This document shows positions 9,982-18,228 of a DNA stretch of 64,000 bases, one piece after another (position 1 is the first letter of the stretch; the number at the start of each line of letters is the position of its first letter). The translations under genes were made by a program, and so were the position numbers. The notes beneath the pieces are model-generated. The model worked only from the letters and a program-made list of their open reading frames with translations. It was not told the origin of the DNA and did not search any database. The stretch comes from Aurantiacibacter odishensis (GTDB taxonomy: Bacteria; Pseudomonadota; Alphaproteobacteria; Sphingomonadales; Sphingomonadaceae), in the NCBI RefSeq assembly GCF_003605195.1, contig NZ_QYOS01000025.1:434001-498000 (forward strand), given 5' to 3'.

Positions 9982-11494
9982 AAACTGTCAGCGCGGAGAG
10001 GGGCCGGATTCCGCCCCGCTGGCGCTGATAACCGAGACCGCTCACGGACCGCGTATCGATGCCGTGAACCCCGCTGCGCGCGCTGCGGGCGCGGCGAAGG
10101 CCATGATGCTGGCCGATGCCCGCACCCTGTGCCCGTCGATAGAGGTGCGCCCCAGCGATCCTGCGGGCGACCTCGCTTTCCTCGAACGCCTCGCCCTGTG
10201 GGCCATGCGCTGGGGTCCGTGGAGCGCGATGGACGCACCCGACGGCGTGCTGGTGGACGTGACCGCCGTTGCCCATCTGTTTGGCGGGGAGCGGCGCCTG
10301 CTGGCTGACGTGGAGGCCCGTTGCAACGCCCGCGGCCTCACCATCCGCGCAGCTATCGCGCCCACCGCGGGGGCGGCCTGGGCGCTGGCGCATTTCGCGG
10401 CATCCGGCGCAATCCTTGGTCCCGAGGAAGACCTGCAAACCCGCCTTGCCGACCTGCCGGTGGCGGCCCTGCGCCTCGACAACGATGTGCTGCTCGTCCT
10501 CAAGCGCCTTGGCTTGAAACGGCTGGGCGACCTTGCCAGCATCGAGGAAGGGCGCGATGGTGCCGGAAGCGGGCGCGATGCCATCCAGCGCCGCTTCCGC
10601 AACCGCAAGTCGCCCGCTGCCAACCCGCTCGTCCGCATGGACCAACTGCTGGGCCGCGTGCCGGAGCCGCTGCTGCCCGTCGTCCCCGTCACCGCGCCGA
10701 TGGTGCAGCGCCGCCTGCTGGAGCCGATCCGCCACCGCCAGTTGCTCGACACCGTGGTGAGCGATCTGGCGCAGGACATGGCGCGCACGCTGGAAGCCAA
10801 GGGGGAGGGCGCGCGCCGCCTGCAACTGGGCCTGTGGCGCGTGGACGGCGAAGTGCTGGTGCGCGAGCTGGAGATGGCCGCCGCCACCCGCGATCCCGAT
10901 CACATGGTCCGCCTGTTTGCCGACAGGCTGGACGATATCGACGCAGGGTTCGGCATAGAGATGCTGCGCCTGCGCGCCTCGTGGTCGCAGCCGCTGGGGC
11001 TGGACCAGTCGGACCTGGAAGCGGCGGCGGAGCAGCACGGCACTTCACTGGCGGCCTGCATGGATCGCCTCACCACGCGCCTTGGCACGCAAGCGGTGCA
11101 GCGTCCGGTGCCGCGCGCCAGCCATATTCCCGAACGCGCGCAGGGCTGGCAACCGCCACTGGAGCCCGAACCTGCCGAACAGCACCAGCTCGCCTTCCAT
11201 ACCCGGCCCCTGAAACTGCTGGAGCGGCCAGAGCGAATATCTGTCCTCTACGCCGCGCCGGAGGGTTATCCCCGCCGTTTCAGCTGGCGCGGCGAGGTGT
11301 GTGAAGTGGCCCGCGTGGAAGGTCCGGAACGCATCGCGCCCGAATGGTGGCGCGAACGCGGCACGGCCCGCTTGCGCGATTACTACCGCGTGGAGGACGA
11401 GGCGGGTCGCCGCTACTGGATCTATCGCAACGGCCTGCCGACTGACGGGCGTGGAGGGATGCCGGACTGGTATTTGCAGGGACTGTTCGCGTAA
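9878..11494 (+). CDS. imuB: ImuB, catalytically dead Y-family polymerase-like protein
   Basis: Y-family DNA polymerase homologue of about 538 residues from the ATG at 9878. A GTG at 9845 and an ATG at 9932 are alternatives. The first active-site region reads AIWCADLALDR and the second GVLVDVTAVAHLFGG, where a working polymerase has an Asp-Glu pair; here Glu is replaced, as in known ImuB. A finger/palm region, a little-finger region and a C-terminal domain (RPLKLLERPERI, RDYYRVEDEAGRRYWIYRNG) follow. QHQLAF at 435-440 could be the clamp-binding peptide that ImuB needs. It probably scaffolds ImuA, DnaE2 and the sliding clamp. Confidence 0.9.
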   Translation: MSQNASPQNESQRPPRRIMAIWCADLALDRWRHSENCQRGEGPDSAPLALITETAHGPRIDAVNPAARAAGAAKAMMLADARTLCPSIEVRPSDPAGDLAFLERLALWAMRWGPWSAMDAPDGVLVDVTAVAHLFGGERRLLADVEARCNARGLTIRAAIAPTAGAAWALAHFAASGAILGPEEDLQTRLADLPVAALRLDNDVLLVLKRLGLKRLGDLASIEEGRDGAGSGRDAIQRRFRNRKSPAANPLVRMDQLLGRVPEPLLPVVPVTAPMVQRRLLEPIRHRQLLDTVVSDLAQDMARTLEAKGEGARRLQLGLWRVDGEVLVRELEMAAATRDPDHMVRLFADRLDDIDAGFGIEMLRLRASWSQPLGLDQSDLEAAAEQHGTSLAACMDRLTTRLGTQAVQRPVPRASHIPERAQGWQPPLEPEPAEQHQLAFHTRPLKLLERPERISVLYAAPEGYPRRFSWRGEVCEVARVEGPERIAPEWWRERGTARLRDYYRVEDEAGRRYWIYRNGLPTDGRGGMPDWYLQGLFA

Positions 11495-11544
11495 GCATTC
11501 AAACGGGTAGGTCTTGACCCGGCGATCCAAGACAGGGGGCTAGA

Positions 11545-12537
11545 CTAGGCAGATAATGCCAGACGTTTCTCAAGCCACCGTCGCACAGGCACGTCATACC
11601 ATCTGTAGATTGCCGCCGACGCAAGCACGAGCGCGATGCTGGCGCACAGGACCGCGACTACCGAACCTTCGGCCAGCTTTATCACCGGGTGGTGAATTGC
11701 GTACAGCGGATAGGAAAGATTGCCGAGCCAGACAGCCAGGCCATTTGATGCCGGCTGCAAGTGCGCCAGAACGAAGATCGCCAGGGGAAGCACGACCGTC
11801 ACGACCAGCAGTTCGAGCAGCGGGCTGCCAGGCTGCAAGAACGTTACCGCAACGATCGTAAGGCAACACCAGACTGCAAGATAAGTGCTGACCGGATGGC
11901 GCCGGCGGCAGAGATAATAGATCACGATTCCGGCACTGAACCCGAAGGCCGTCCGCCCGAGGCCGACGCCGAAAGCACCGCTGAAGAACCCGAGATCGGC
12001 AGTCCCGGCCTTGAGAACACCGAGCGCGAAGACGAGCAGACCGACGAAGAAGAATGCGGCCAGCATCAATTTTCCAAAGCGATGAAACAAGCCGAAAGCA
12101 ACGCTGGCGATCGCTTCAAACAGAAGTGACCAGAGCGGTAGGTTTGCAGGGTAGAGCACCCCGTCCGCCTCCGGTATCAGCAGAAGCGTCTTCAATGATC
12201 CGCCATTGATGGCGAGGCCGACAAGCGCTCCGAGGAACATTACAGGGTAGAGGCGTATTGCCCGCTTGAGCAGAAAGGACGAGATCTCCTGCCTGCTGTG
12301 CAAGCGACCGCGGTAAGCATGGGCAAGGACAAAGCCGCTCAGGATGAAGAACAGGTCGACGGCGAGATAGCCTGCCGGCACGAGCCGATCTCCGTGATAA
12401 AGCACGACGGCGATTGCAGCGAAGCCGCGCAGGAGATCGAGCATGTAGAAGCGCTCGTCCGCAGAGACTGTAGGCTGCCGGGCCGCAGAAGCAGAAGCCA
12501 GGCCATCAATTACACTCGGAACAGTCCGGCTTTGCAT
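11545..12537 (-). CDS. acyltransferase 3 family membrane protein
   Basis: 330 residues with about ten hydrophobic helices. The N-terminal LDLLRGFAAIAVVLYHG (with the conserved Arg and His) and VDLFFILSGFVLA are the signature of acyltransferase-3/OafB-like proteins, which O-acylate cell-surface sugars in the inner membrane. The end, YPLYAIHHPVIK, is also typical. It is convergent with imuB (50-nt gap) and stands alone, about 90 nt from the next gene. Base composition is somewhat lower in G+C than its neighbours, which could mean recent acquisition. The sugar target is unknown. Confidence 0.85.
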   Translation of the reverse strand: MQSRTVPSVIDGLASASAARQPTVSADERFYMLDLLRGFAAIAVVLYHGDRLVPAGYLAVDLFFILSGFVLAHAYRGRLHSRQEISSFLLKRAIRLYPVMFLGALVGLAINGGSLKTLLLIPEADGVLYPANLPLWSLLFEAIASVAFGLFHRFGKLMLAAFFFVGLLVFALGVLKAGTADLGFFSGAFGVGLGRTAFGFSAGIVIYYLCRRRHPVSTYLAVWCCLTIVAVTFLQPGSPLLELLVVTVVLPLAIFVLAHLQPASNGLAVWLGNLSYPLYAIHHPVIKLAEGSVVAVLCASIALVLASAAIYRWYDVPVRRWLEKRLALSA

Positions 12538-12625
12538 CTGAAAATCCCTACGACCTCGCCGCCTCTCGCGACGCAGGGAATACCCTTAGAGCAAAGGGGT
12601 TAAGCCAAGACGAATCGTGTCAATG

Positions 12626-13519
12626 CTACCGCACCGGCCGCTCTCCGTTGATCGTCACGCGGTGCATGATCCGCCGGTGCCCGTGGTAATCGTTCAACGC
12701 GTAATGGAGGCAGGCGCGGTTGTCCCAGAAGGCGACGTCGCCTTTCTGCCAGCGCCAGCGGCAGGTAAAGGGCTCACGTGTCGCCTGGTACATCAGGTAG
12801 TCGATGATGGGGCCGCTTTCTTCCTCGGTCTGGTCCTTGAGGCGCGGCGTATAGGCACCGCTGACGTAGAACAGCTTGCGCCCGCTTTCGGGATGGGTGC
12901 GCACCAGCGGGTGCTCAACTTCATAATGCGCCGCCTCAGTGGGAGAGGAGTTCATCGAACTGTCCTTGCTCCAGTCCATCGACTTGGTGCCGTAGATCAG
13001 TGCGGGCGTGTGGATCACCGTCAGCGGATCGATCATCGCGCGATAGCCGGGCGACAGGTCCTCATAGGCAAGATAAAGGTTCGACCACAGCGTGTCCCCG
13101 CCCACGGGCGGTACCTCCTTGGCGTAGAGGATGGAGCCGAGAGGTGGCTCTGGCAGGTAAGTCACGTCGCCGTGCCACGCACCGCCGAAATTGCGCGTGT
13201 CGGTGGGCTCCTGGCGCACCTCGATGATGTCGGGATATTCCTCCATCCCCTTCACCTGGTCATGCTGGTTCAGCGTGCCGAACCGCCTGGCGAATGCGAG
13301 GTGCTGCTCGGGCGAGAAATCCTGTTTGCGAAAGAAGATCACCTGATGTTCGATGAGCGCGCGGCGAATTTCGGCGATGGTGGCCTCTTCCTGCTCCGTC
13401 GCGATGTCGACTCCGCCGATGATGGCGCCCAGCGCGCCAGCGTAAGGCGTGACGGTGATGTGCTCGTATTCACCGCCAAGGTTTTGCGGACTGACACGGC
13501 GACCGGCGATAACGACCAT
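12626..13519 (-). CDS. TauD/TfdA family 2-oxoglutarate-dependent dioxygenase
   Basis: 297 residues from the ATG at 13519, 2 nt after the stop of the MFS transporter. Iron-binding residues are visible: WHGDVTYLP (His-x-Asp) and the distal His in HRRIMHRVTINGER, with the arginines that bind 2-oxoglutarate nearby. YLAYEDLSPGYRAMI and GTLNQHDQVKGMEEYPDI follow the TauD/TfdA pattern. The family hydroxylates taurine, alkyl sulfates or aryloxyalkanoates. The AAHS-type transporter partner argues for an aromatic or aryloxy acid, but this is inference. Confidence 0.88.
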   Translation of the reverse strand: MVVIAGRRVSPQNLGGEYEHITVTPYAGALGAIIGGVDIATEQEEATIAEIRRALIEHQVIFFRKQDFSPEQHLAFARRFGTLNQHDQVKGMEEYPDIIEVRQEPTDTRNFGGAWHGDVTYLPEPPLGSILYAKEVPPVGGDTLWSNLYLAYEDLSPGYRAMIDPLTVIHTPALIYGTKSMDWSKDSSMNSSPTEAAHYEVEHPLVRTHPESGRKLFYVSGAYTPRLKDQTEEESGPIIDYLMYQATREPFTCRWRWQKGDVAFWDNRACLHYALNDYHGHRRIMHRVTINGERPVR

Positions 13520-13521
13520 GA

Positions 13522-14871
13522 CTAGGACTCCTTCTTGCGGGCGGGCGGAATGTGGTTGTCGATGATGAAGGCGGCGGGGAACACCAGCAGGGCAATCGCG
13601 ACGAGCGTGGCGAAATAGATCACGAAGCTGTCGGCCCCCAGGTTCAGCAGCCAGCCTCCTGCAAAGACCATCGCGATGGAAAACACGCGGCCGGACGTGA
13701 TGACGAAGCCTATCCCACCCGAACGGCAGGCCGACGGGTAGCCATAGGCCATGACGACGTAGAATAGCGAAATCATCATGGAGACGAGGCCGACTGCCAG
13801 CCCTTCCAGCACCACGATGATGTGGATCTGCGACGACGTGGGTGGCCCGTCCAGCCCCTCCACCATGAACGCCAGCGCCACGATCGTAGCCGTAATCAGC
13901 GCCGCACCGCCAAGGATCATCGCGCGCGAACCGAAAGTGCGCACGGTGAAGCCCGCGGATATGCCGCCTATCATCGAAAGGATGCCTTGCCACGACGTCG
14001 CCCGCAGCGCCTCCTCAAGCGTGAATCCGGCGGAGGTGAGCAATTCGGTCGTCCAGTTCAGCAGTCCATAGACGAGCGTCGTCGCAGCAGAGAAGCTGAC
14101 GAACATGGCTATGTTCAGCCGGGTATTGCGCTTGTGGAAGATGCCGATGCGCTCGCCCGTCTCGGCGAAATCCGCATCTTCGAGTTCGGGTGCGAGTTCG
14201 ATATCGCTTTCTATCACGCGCGCGGCGCTTTTCTGCGCCGCTCCGGCATTGCCTTTGGCGAGGTAGAAAGCTGGCGGCTCGCGCAGCACCAGTCGCATGA
14301 GCGCGCCGAAGATCAGCGATCCCACTCCGAATATGACGAAAGCGCCCCGCCAGCCGTGGTCCGGCAGCAGGAAAGGAAGCAGTTCGGCCGCCACCGTGAT
14401 GCCGACCGGGATGCCCACCGAGAGCAATGCGATGGCGTGCGGTCGATGGCGATCGGACACCCAGTCGCTCACGAGTGCCAATGCATTTGGGTAGGCGGCC
14501 CCGAACCCAAGCCCGCCCATGGCGCGCACCGCGCTCATTTCCCATACGGTGTTCGTGTAGGCCGCGGCGATGGTGGTGGAACCGAAAATCAGCGAAGCGA
14601 TGAAAAGCGTGTTCAACCGCCCGATCCTGTCGCCCAAAAGGCCGCCCAGGATGGAGCCGAAACCCATGCCGAACAGCGATGCGGCAAGCGCTGGACCGAA
14701 CAGCGCGCGGTCGATCTGCCATTCGTCAAGGATCAGCGGTGTGACCAGCGCCAGCGATTGCAGGTCTATCCCGTCGATCACCAGGAAAGCGAGGCCGAAG
14801 GCTGCGATGACGATCTGGAACGGGCGCAGCGGCGCATCGGCAATCGCCGCGCTGAATGGCATTCGCTTCAA
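13522..14871 (-). CDS. MFS transporter, aromatic-acid:proton symporter (AAHS)-like
   Basis: 449 residues, 12 helices. The first helix carries FLVIDGIDLQSLALVTP (the Asp-containing DGxD motif of AAHS carriers), loop 2-3 has GLLGDRIGRLNTL (MFS motif A), and a second motif-like GFTVRTFGSRAMI is in loop 8-9. A long central loop (about 205-245) is usual. It lies directly upstream of the TauD/TfdA-like gene with a 2-nt gap, so uptake and oxidation of one acid substrate are likely linked, as in TfdK/TfdA. Confidence 0.88.
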   Translation of the reverse strand: MKRMPFSAAIADAPLRPFQIVIAAFGLAFLVIDGIDLQSLALVTPLILDEWQIDRALFGPALAASLFGMGFGSILGGLLGDRIGRLNTLFIASLIFGSTTIAAAYTNTVWEMSAVRAMGGLGFGAAYPNALALVSDWVSDRHRPHAIALLSVGIPVGITVAAELLPFLLPDHGWRGAFVIFGVGSLIFGALMRLVLREPPAFYLAKGNAGAAQKSAARVIESDIELAPELEDADFAETGERIGIFHKRNTRLNIAMFVSFSAATTLVYGLLNWTTELLTSAGFTLEEALRATSWQGILSMIGGISAGFTVRTFGSRAMILGGAALITATIVALAFMVEGLDGPPTSSQIHIIVVLEGLAVGLVSMMISLFYVVMAYGYPSACRSGGIGFVITSGRVFSIAMVFAGGWLLNLGADSFVIYFATLVAIALLVFPAAFIIDNHIPPARKKES

Positions 14872-14965
14872 TCGGCCTCTCCCAAGGCTTGCCTCTCTTG
14901 CGGAGGTGACCGGGAAGTTGTGTCACGCCAATTGCGACGCGTCCAGACTGAAGATTGACTTTGTC

Positions 14966-15361
14966 CTAGCCGACGAAGCGTGTTGGCGGGCGGGGAGAGC
15001 CGCCGGGACTGTCGTCATCGGTAGACCGGTGAACCAGGCGCGGACCTGTGCTCGCTTCCTCGATCAGTTCGTCGAGCACGCGCTGGGGCAGGGGGCGGTC
15101 GAATTCCACACCGCACATTCCCGGCTTCGTCCAGATCACGTGGCAGTAGGCTTCGTGCAGGCTCCAGTCGAGTATCGCGGAAACGCCCTTGGGCGGCGGA
15201 TCCTGCGTCGTCAGGCGCGCGCCTGTGGTGGAAATGTCGAACAGGCGACCGCTACGGTTGCCGGTGGGCATCAGCATCGTGGCAAGGCAATCCACGCGCG
15301 TTCGCGGCCCGCTGCGTCGCTCAGGAGCGGACACGGGTTTCGTGCGCGCGAACAGTTTCAT
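14966..15361 (-). CDS. PilZ domain protein
   Basis: 131 residues. The c-di-GMP-binding PilZ signature is present: ERRSGPRTRV near residue 15 (the Arg-x3-Arg motif, here RRSGPR) and LFDISTTGARL (Asp-x-Ser-x2-Gly). The rest is a short beta-barrel core plus a Pro/Arg-rich tail. Single-domain PilZ proteins relay c-di-GMP to motility, EPS or other systems. The gene is divergent from the radical-SAM operon, whose LexA-controlled promoter lies about 160 nt away. Confidence 0.85.
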   Translation of the reverse strand: MKLFARTKPVSAPERRSGPRTRVDCLATMLMPTGNRSGRLFDISTTGARLTTQDPPPKGVSAILDWSLHEAYCHVIWTKPGMCGVEFDRPLPQRVLDELIEEASTGPRLVHRSTDDDSPGGSPRPPTRFVG

Positions 15362-15504
15362 GGCTTGCCCCTTTTTCTTATGAACGACGGGAGTGGGGCA
15401 AGGTTGGTTAAGCCTGCGCCAACATGTCTGGTTAATTCCACTTTTCTCCGATCCGCGCCTTCGGGCAATTCACCGCGGAATTATCGCGAGTTAGCGGCAA
15501 TGAC

Positions 15505-15533
15505 TTGGCGAATCGTGTTAGAGAACATATAAG
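15505..15533 (+). promoter_or_regulatory. candidate promoter of the radical-SAM/udgX/dnaE2 operon (-35 TTGGCG, -10 TATAAG)
   Basis: TTGGCG at 15505-15510 and TATAAG at 15528-15533 are 17 nt apart. The -10 is inside the LexA box. Transcription would begin near 15540, the A of the ATG, which predicts a leaderless mRNA. Confidence 0.6.
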
Positions 15534-15537
15534 GAAC
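15523..15537 (+). promoter_or_regulatory. LexA (SOS) box GAACATATAAGGAAC
   Basis: An exact GAAC-N7-GAAC repeat, the alphaproteobacterial LexA operator, ending 2 nt before the start codon at 15540. It covers both the predicted -10 and the only Shine-Dalgarno-like stretch (AAGGAAC). It differs from the imuA box only within the 7-nt spacer. Confidence 0.88.
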
Positions 15538-15539
15538 GA

Positions 15540-16784
15540 ATGGCCGCGCTCGAAACCATCCAGAAGCTGGAAATCCTTGCCGATGCAGCGAAATACGATG
15601 CCTCCTGCGCGTCGTCGGGAACGGCGAAGCGCAACTCCACGGGGGGCAAGGGTGTCGGCTCCACGGAAGGCATGGGCATCTGCCACGCCTACGCGCCCGA
15701 TGGCAGGTGCATTTCGTTGCTGAAGATCTTGCTGACCAACCACTGTATCTTCGATTGCCACTACTGCATCAACCGCAAGAGTTCGAACGTGCGCCGCGCG
15801 AAGTTCACTCCGCGCGAAGTTGCGGACCTGACGCTCACCTTTTACCGCCGGAATTATATCGAGGGGCTGTTCCTCTCCTCCGGCATCATCAAGAGCTCCA
15901 ACCACACGATGGAGCTGCTCGTGGAAACCGCGCGCATCCTGCGCGAGGAGCACGATTTTCGCGGCTATATCCACCTCAAGACCATCCCGGAGGCGGACCC
16001 CGAACTGGCGCACCGGGCGGGTCTTTATGCAGACCGCGTGTCGATCAACGTCGAATTGCCCACCGATACCGGGCTCACCCGCCTCGCGCCGGACAAGAAT
16101 TCGCGCCAGATCGAAGGGGCGATGGGCGGCATGAAAATGGCGATCCGCCAGTCGAAGGACGAGCGCAAGCGTTTCAAGCACGCGCCACGTTTCGCGCCGG
16201 GTGGCCAGTCGACGCAGATGATCGTGGGTGCCGATGCCGCAACCGACAGCGATATCGTCGGCAAGGCAAGCCGCCTTTACGGCAATTTCAAGCTGCGCCG
16301 CGTCTATTACAGTGCCTTCTCGCCCATTCCCGATGCCAGCGCCGTGCTGCCGCTGAAGCGCCCGCCGCTGATGCGCGAACACCGGCTCTACCAGTCGGAC
16401 TGGCTGATGCGCTTCTATGGCTTTGCCCCGCAAGAGGTGATGCAGGCGACCGAAGCTGACGGGAACCTGCCGCTCGATATTGACCCAAAGCTGGCCTGGG
16501 CGCTGAAATTCCGTGATCGCTTTCCGGTGGATGTGAACCGCGCAGGCCGCGAAGATCTGCTGCGCGTGCCGGGGCTGGGTGCACGGGCCGTGGGGCAAAT
16601 TCTCGCCAGCCGTCGCCATCGTACCCTGCGGCTGGACGACGTGGCGAAGCTCACTGTTTCCGTAGCTAAGGTGCGCCCGTTCATCTGCACCGTCGACTGG
16701 CGGCCTACACTGCTGACAGACCGGGCGGACCTGCGCAGCTTGCTTGCACCCAAGCAGGAGCAACTGGAACTGTTCGCGGCATGA
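15540..16784 (+). CDS. putative DNA modification/repair radical-SAM protein (UDG-linked family)
   Basis: 414 residues. The radical-SAM 4Fe-4S motif is C69-x3-C73-x2-C76 (CIFDCHYC), within a triosephosphate-isomerase-like barrel. The N-terminus (LEILADAAKYDASCASSG) and GICHAYAPDGRCISLLKILLTN are typical of the TIGR03916 family, which is consistently paired with DUF4130/UDG proteins. A helix-hairpin-helix DNA-binding motif lies near residues 340-370 (VNRAGREDLLRVPGLGARAVGQIL). The C-terminus ends QLELFAA; QLELF (408-412) matches the beta-clamp-binding consensus. It overlaps udgX by 4 nt (ATGA). The reaction is unknown; the context says DNA repair. Confidence 0.9.
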   Translation: MAALETIQKLEILADAAKYDASCASSGTAKRNSTGGKGVGSTEGMGICHAYAPDGRCISLLKILLTNHCIFDCHYCINRKSSNVRRAKFTPREVADLTLTFYRRNYIEGLFLSSGIIKSSNHTMELLVETARILREEHDFRGYIHLKTIPEADPELAHRAGLYADRVSINVELPTDTGLTRLAPDKNSRQIEGAMGGMKMAIRQSKDERKRFKHAPRFAPGGQSTQMIVGADAATDSDIVGKASRLYGNFKLRRVYYSAFSPIPDASAVLPLKRPPLMREHRLYQSDWLMRFYGFAPQEVMQATEADGNLPLDIDPKLAWALKFRDRFPVDVNRAGREDLLRVPGLGARAVGQILASRRHRTLRLDDVAKLTVSVAKVRPFICTVDWRPTLLTDRADLRSLLAPKQEQLELFAA

Positions 16785-18214
16785 CGGCGCTCCAGCACGT
16801 AAAACTCGGCACCTACTACGTCGTGCATCTGCCCGAGCCGGACGATTTCGCCTTCTGGCGGGAGCGCGCGCGCCTGTTGATCCAGTGCGATGTGCCGCCC
16901 GACCGCGTCGCCTGGGTGGAGCCGGGTGGTAATGGCTCGCTGTTCAGTCACGGCGACAAGCGGCTGCCTTTGCCTGAAGACGACACGCGCATCATCCGCG
17001 CCAGCAAACGGTTCCTGTCGATTGCCAGGAATGTTGCTCATCATTCTGATCCGGAACGTTTTTCCCTGCTGTACGCGATGCTGTGGCGCTTGCAGCCCAG
17101 CCCGCGGCTGATGGAGGACAAGGCGGACCCGCAGGTGCGCCGGCTGGAGGACATGGACAAGGCCGTGCGCCGCGACGCGCACAAGATGCACGCCTTCGTC
17201 CGCTTCCGCATGGTGGAGGATGAAGAGGGGAACGAGCACTACGTCGCCTGGTTCGAGCCCGATCATCATATCGTCCGGCGCGAGGCGGGCTTCTTCGTGC
17301 GCCGTTTCGCCAACATGCACTGGTCCATCCTGACGCCGAAGGGCTGCATCCACTGGGATGGTGAGACGCTGCGAGAAAGCGGTCCGGCGCAGAAGTCCGA
17401 CGCACCGCAAGGCGATCCGGCGGAGGACCTGTGGCGCAAGTATTACGCATCCATCTTCAACCCCGCGCGTTTGAAGATCGGGGCCATGCTGAAGGAAATG
17501 CCCCGCAAGTACTGGAAGAACATGCCCGAAGCCGCCCTGATTCCGGAGCTGGTGGCAGGCGCACAAAAGCGGGAGAGCGAAATGGTGGATGCAGGCGCAC
17601 TCGAGTTCGAAGACCGGCCCGAGACGCTGGAAGCGATCGACAAGGCCATCCATGCCTGCCGCAAGTGCCCGATCGGCAATCTCGACAATCAGGCGGTGAT
17701 GGGGGAGGGGCCTGACGACGCCGCTCTGATGATCGTGGGCGAGCAGCCGGGCGATCAGGAGGACCAGTCCGGAAAGCCCTTCGTCGGCCCGGCGGGGCAG
17801 GTTCTTGATGCCGGGCTGGAGCAGGCCGGCATCGAACGGCGCGAGGTCTATGTCACCAACGCGGTGAAGCATTTCAAATATGTCCAACGCGGCAAACGCC
17901 GTCTGCACCAGTCGCCGACCGCGAAAGAAATCGACGTGTGCCGCTGGTGGCACGAGGCGGAGCGCGCCATCGTGAAGCCCAAGGTGGTGCTGGCTCTTGG
18001 TGCCAGCGCGGCGCGGGCAATGCTGGGCAAGACGGTGAGCATTTCGAAAGTGCGCGGTGAGCCCATTGCGCTTGACGACGGTAGCGAGCTGTGGGTGACG
18101 GCGCACCCCTCCTACCTCCTGCGTCTCGATGGTGACGCCAAGGCGGAGCAGGAACGTCTGTTCGCCGCCGACCTTGCCGCGGTGAAGGAGCGACTCGCGG
18201 AGCTGGCGCAGTGA
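16781..18214 (+). CDS. udgX: DUF4130 - UdgX fusion (covalent uracil-DNA-binding glycosylase family)
   Basis: 477 residues. The N-terminal ~255 is the DUF4130 domain paired with the radical-SAM protein. The C-terminal ~200 is a UDG-superfamily domain with GEQPGDQED at 320-328 (motif A), HPSYLLR at 442-448 (motif B) and KRRLH at 372-376. That loop corresponds to KRRIH of mycobacterial UdgX, whose His bonds covalently to the abasic site after uracil removal; here it is His376. CRKC and a later Cys fit an Fe-S cluster, but not all ligands can be assigned. It is second in the SOS operon, 14 nt before dnaE2. Confidence 0.92.
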   Translation: MTALQHVKLGTYYVVHLPEPDDFAFWRERARLLIQCDVPPDRVAWVEPGGNGSLFSHGDKRLPLPEDDTRIIRASKRFLSIARNVAHHSDPERFSLLYAMLWRLQPSPRLMEDKADPQVRRLEDMDKAVRRDAHKMHAFVRFRMVEDEEGNEHYVAWFEPDHHIVRREAGFFVRRFANMHWSILTPKGCIHWDGETLRESGPAQKSDAPQGDPAEDLWRKYYASIFNPARLKIGAMLKEMPRKYWKNMPEAALIPELVAGAQKRESEMVDAGALEFEDRPETLEAIDKAIHACRKCPIGNLDNQAVMGEGPDDAALMIVGEQPGDQEDQSGKPFVGPAGQVLDAGLEQAGIERREVYVTNAVKHFKYVQRGKRRLHQSPTAKEIDVCRWWHEAERAIVKPKVVLALGASAARAMLGKTVSISKVRGEPIALDDGSELWVTAHPSYLLRLDGDAKAEQERLFAADLAAVKERLAELAQ

Positions 18215-18228
18215 GCCGATAGCGTGAC

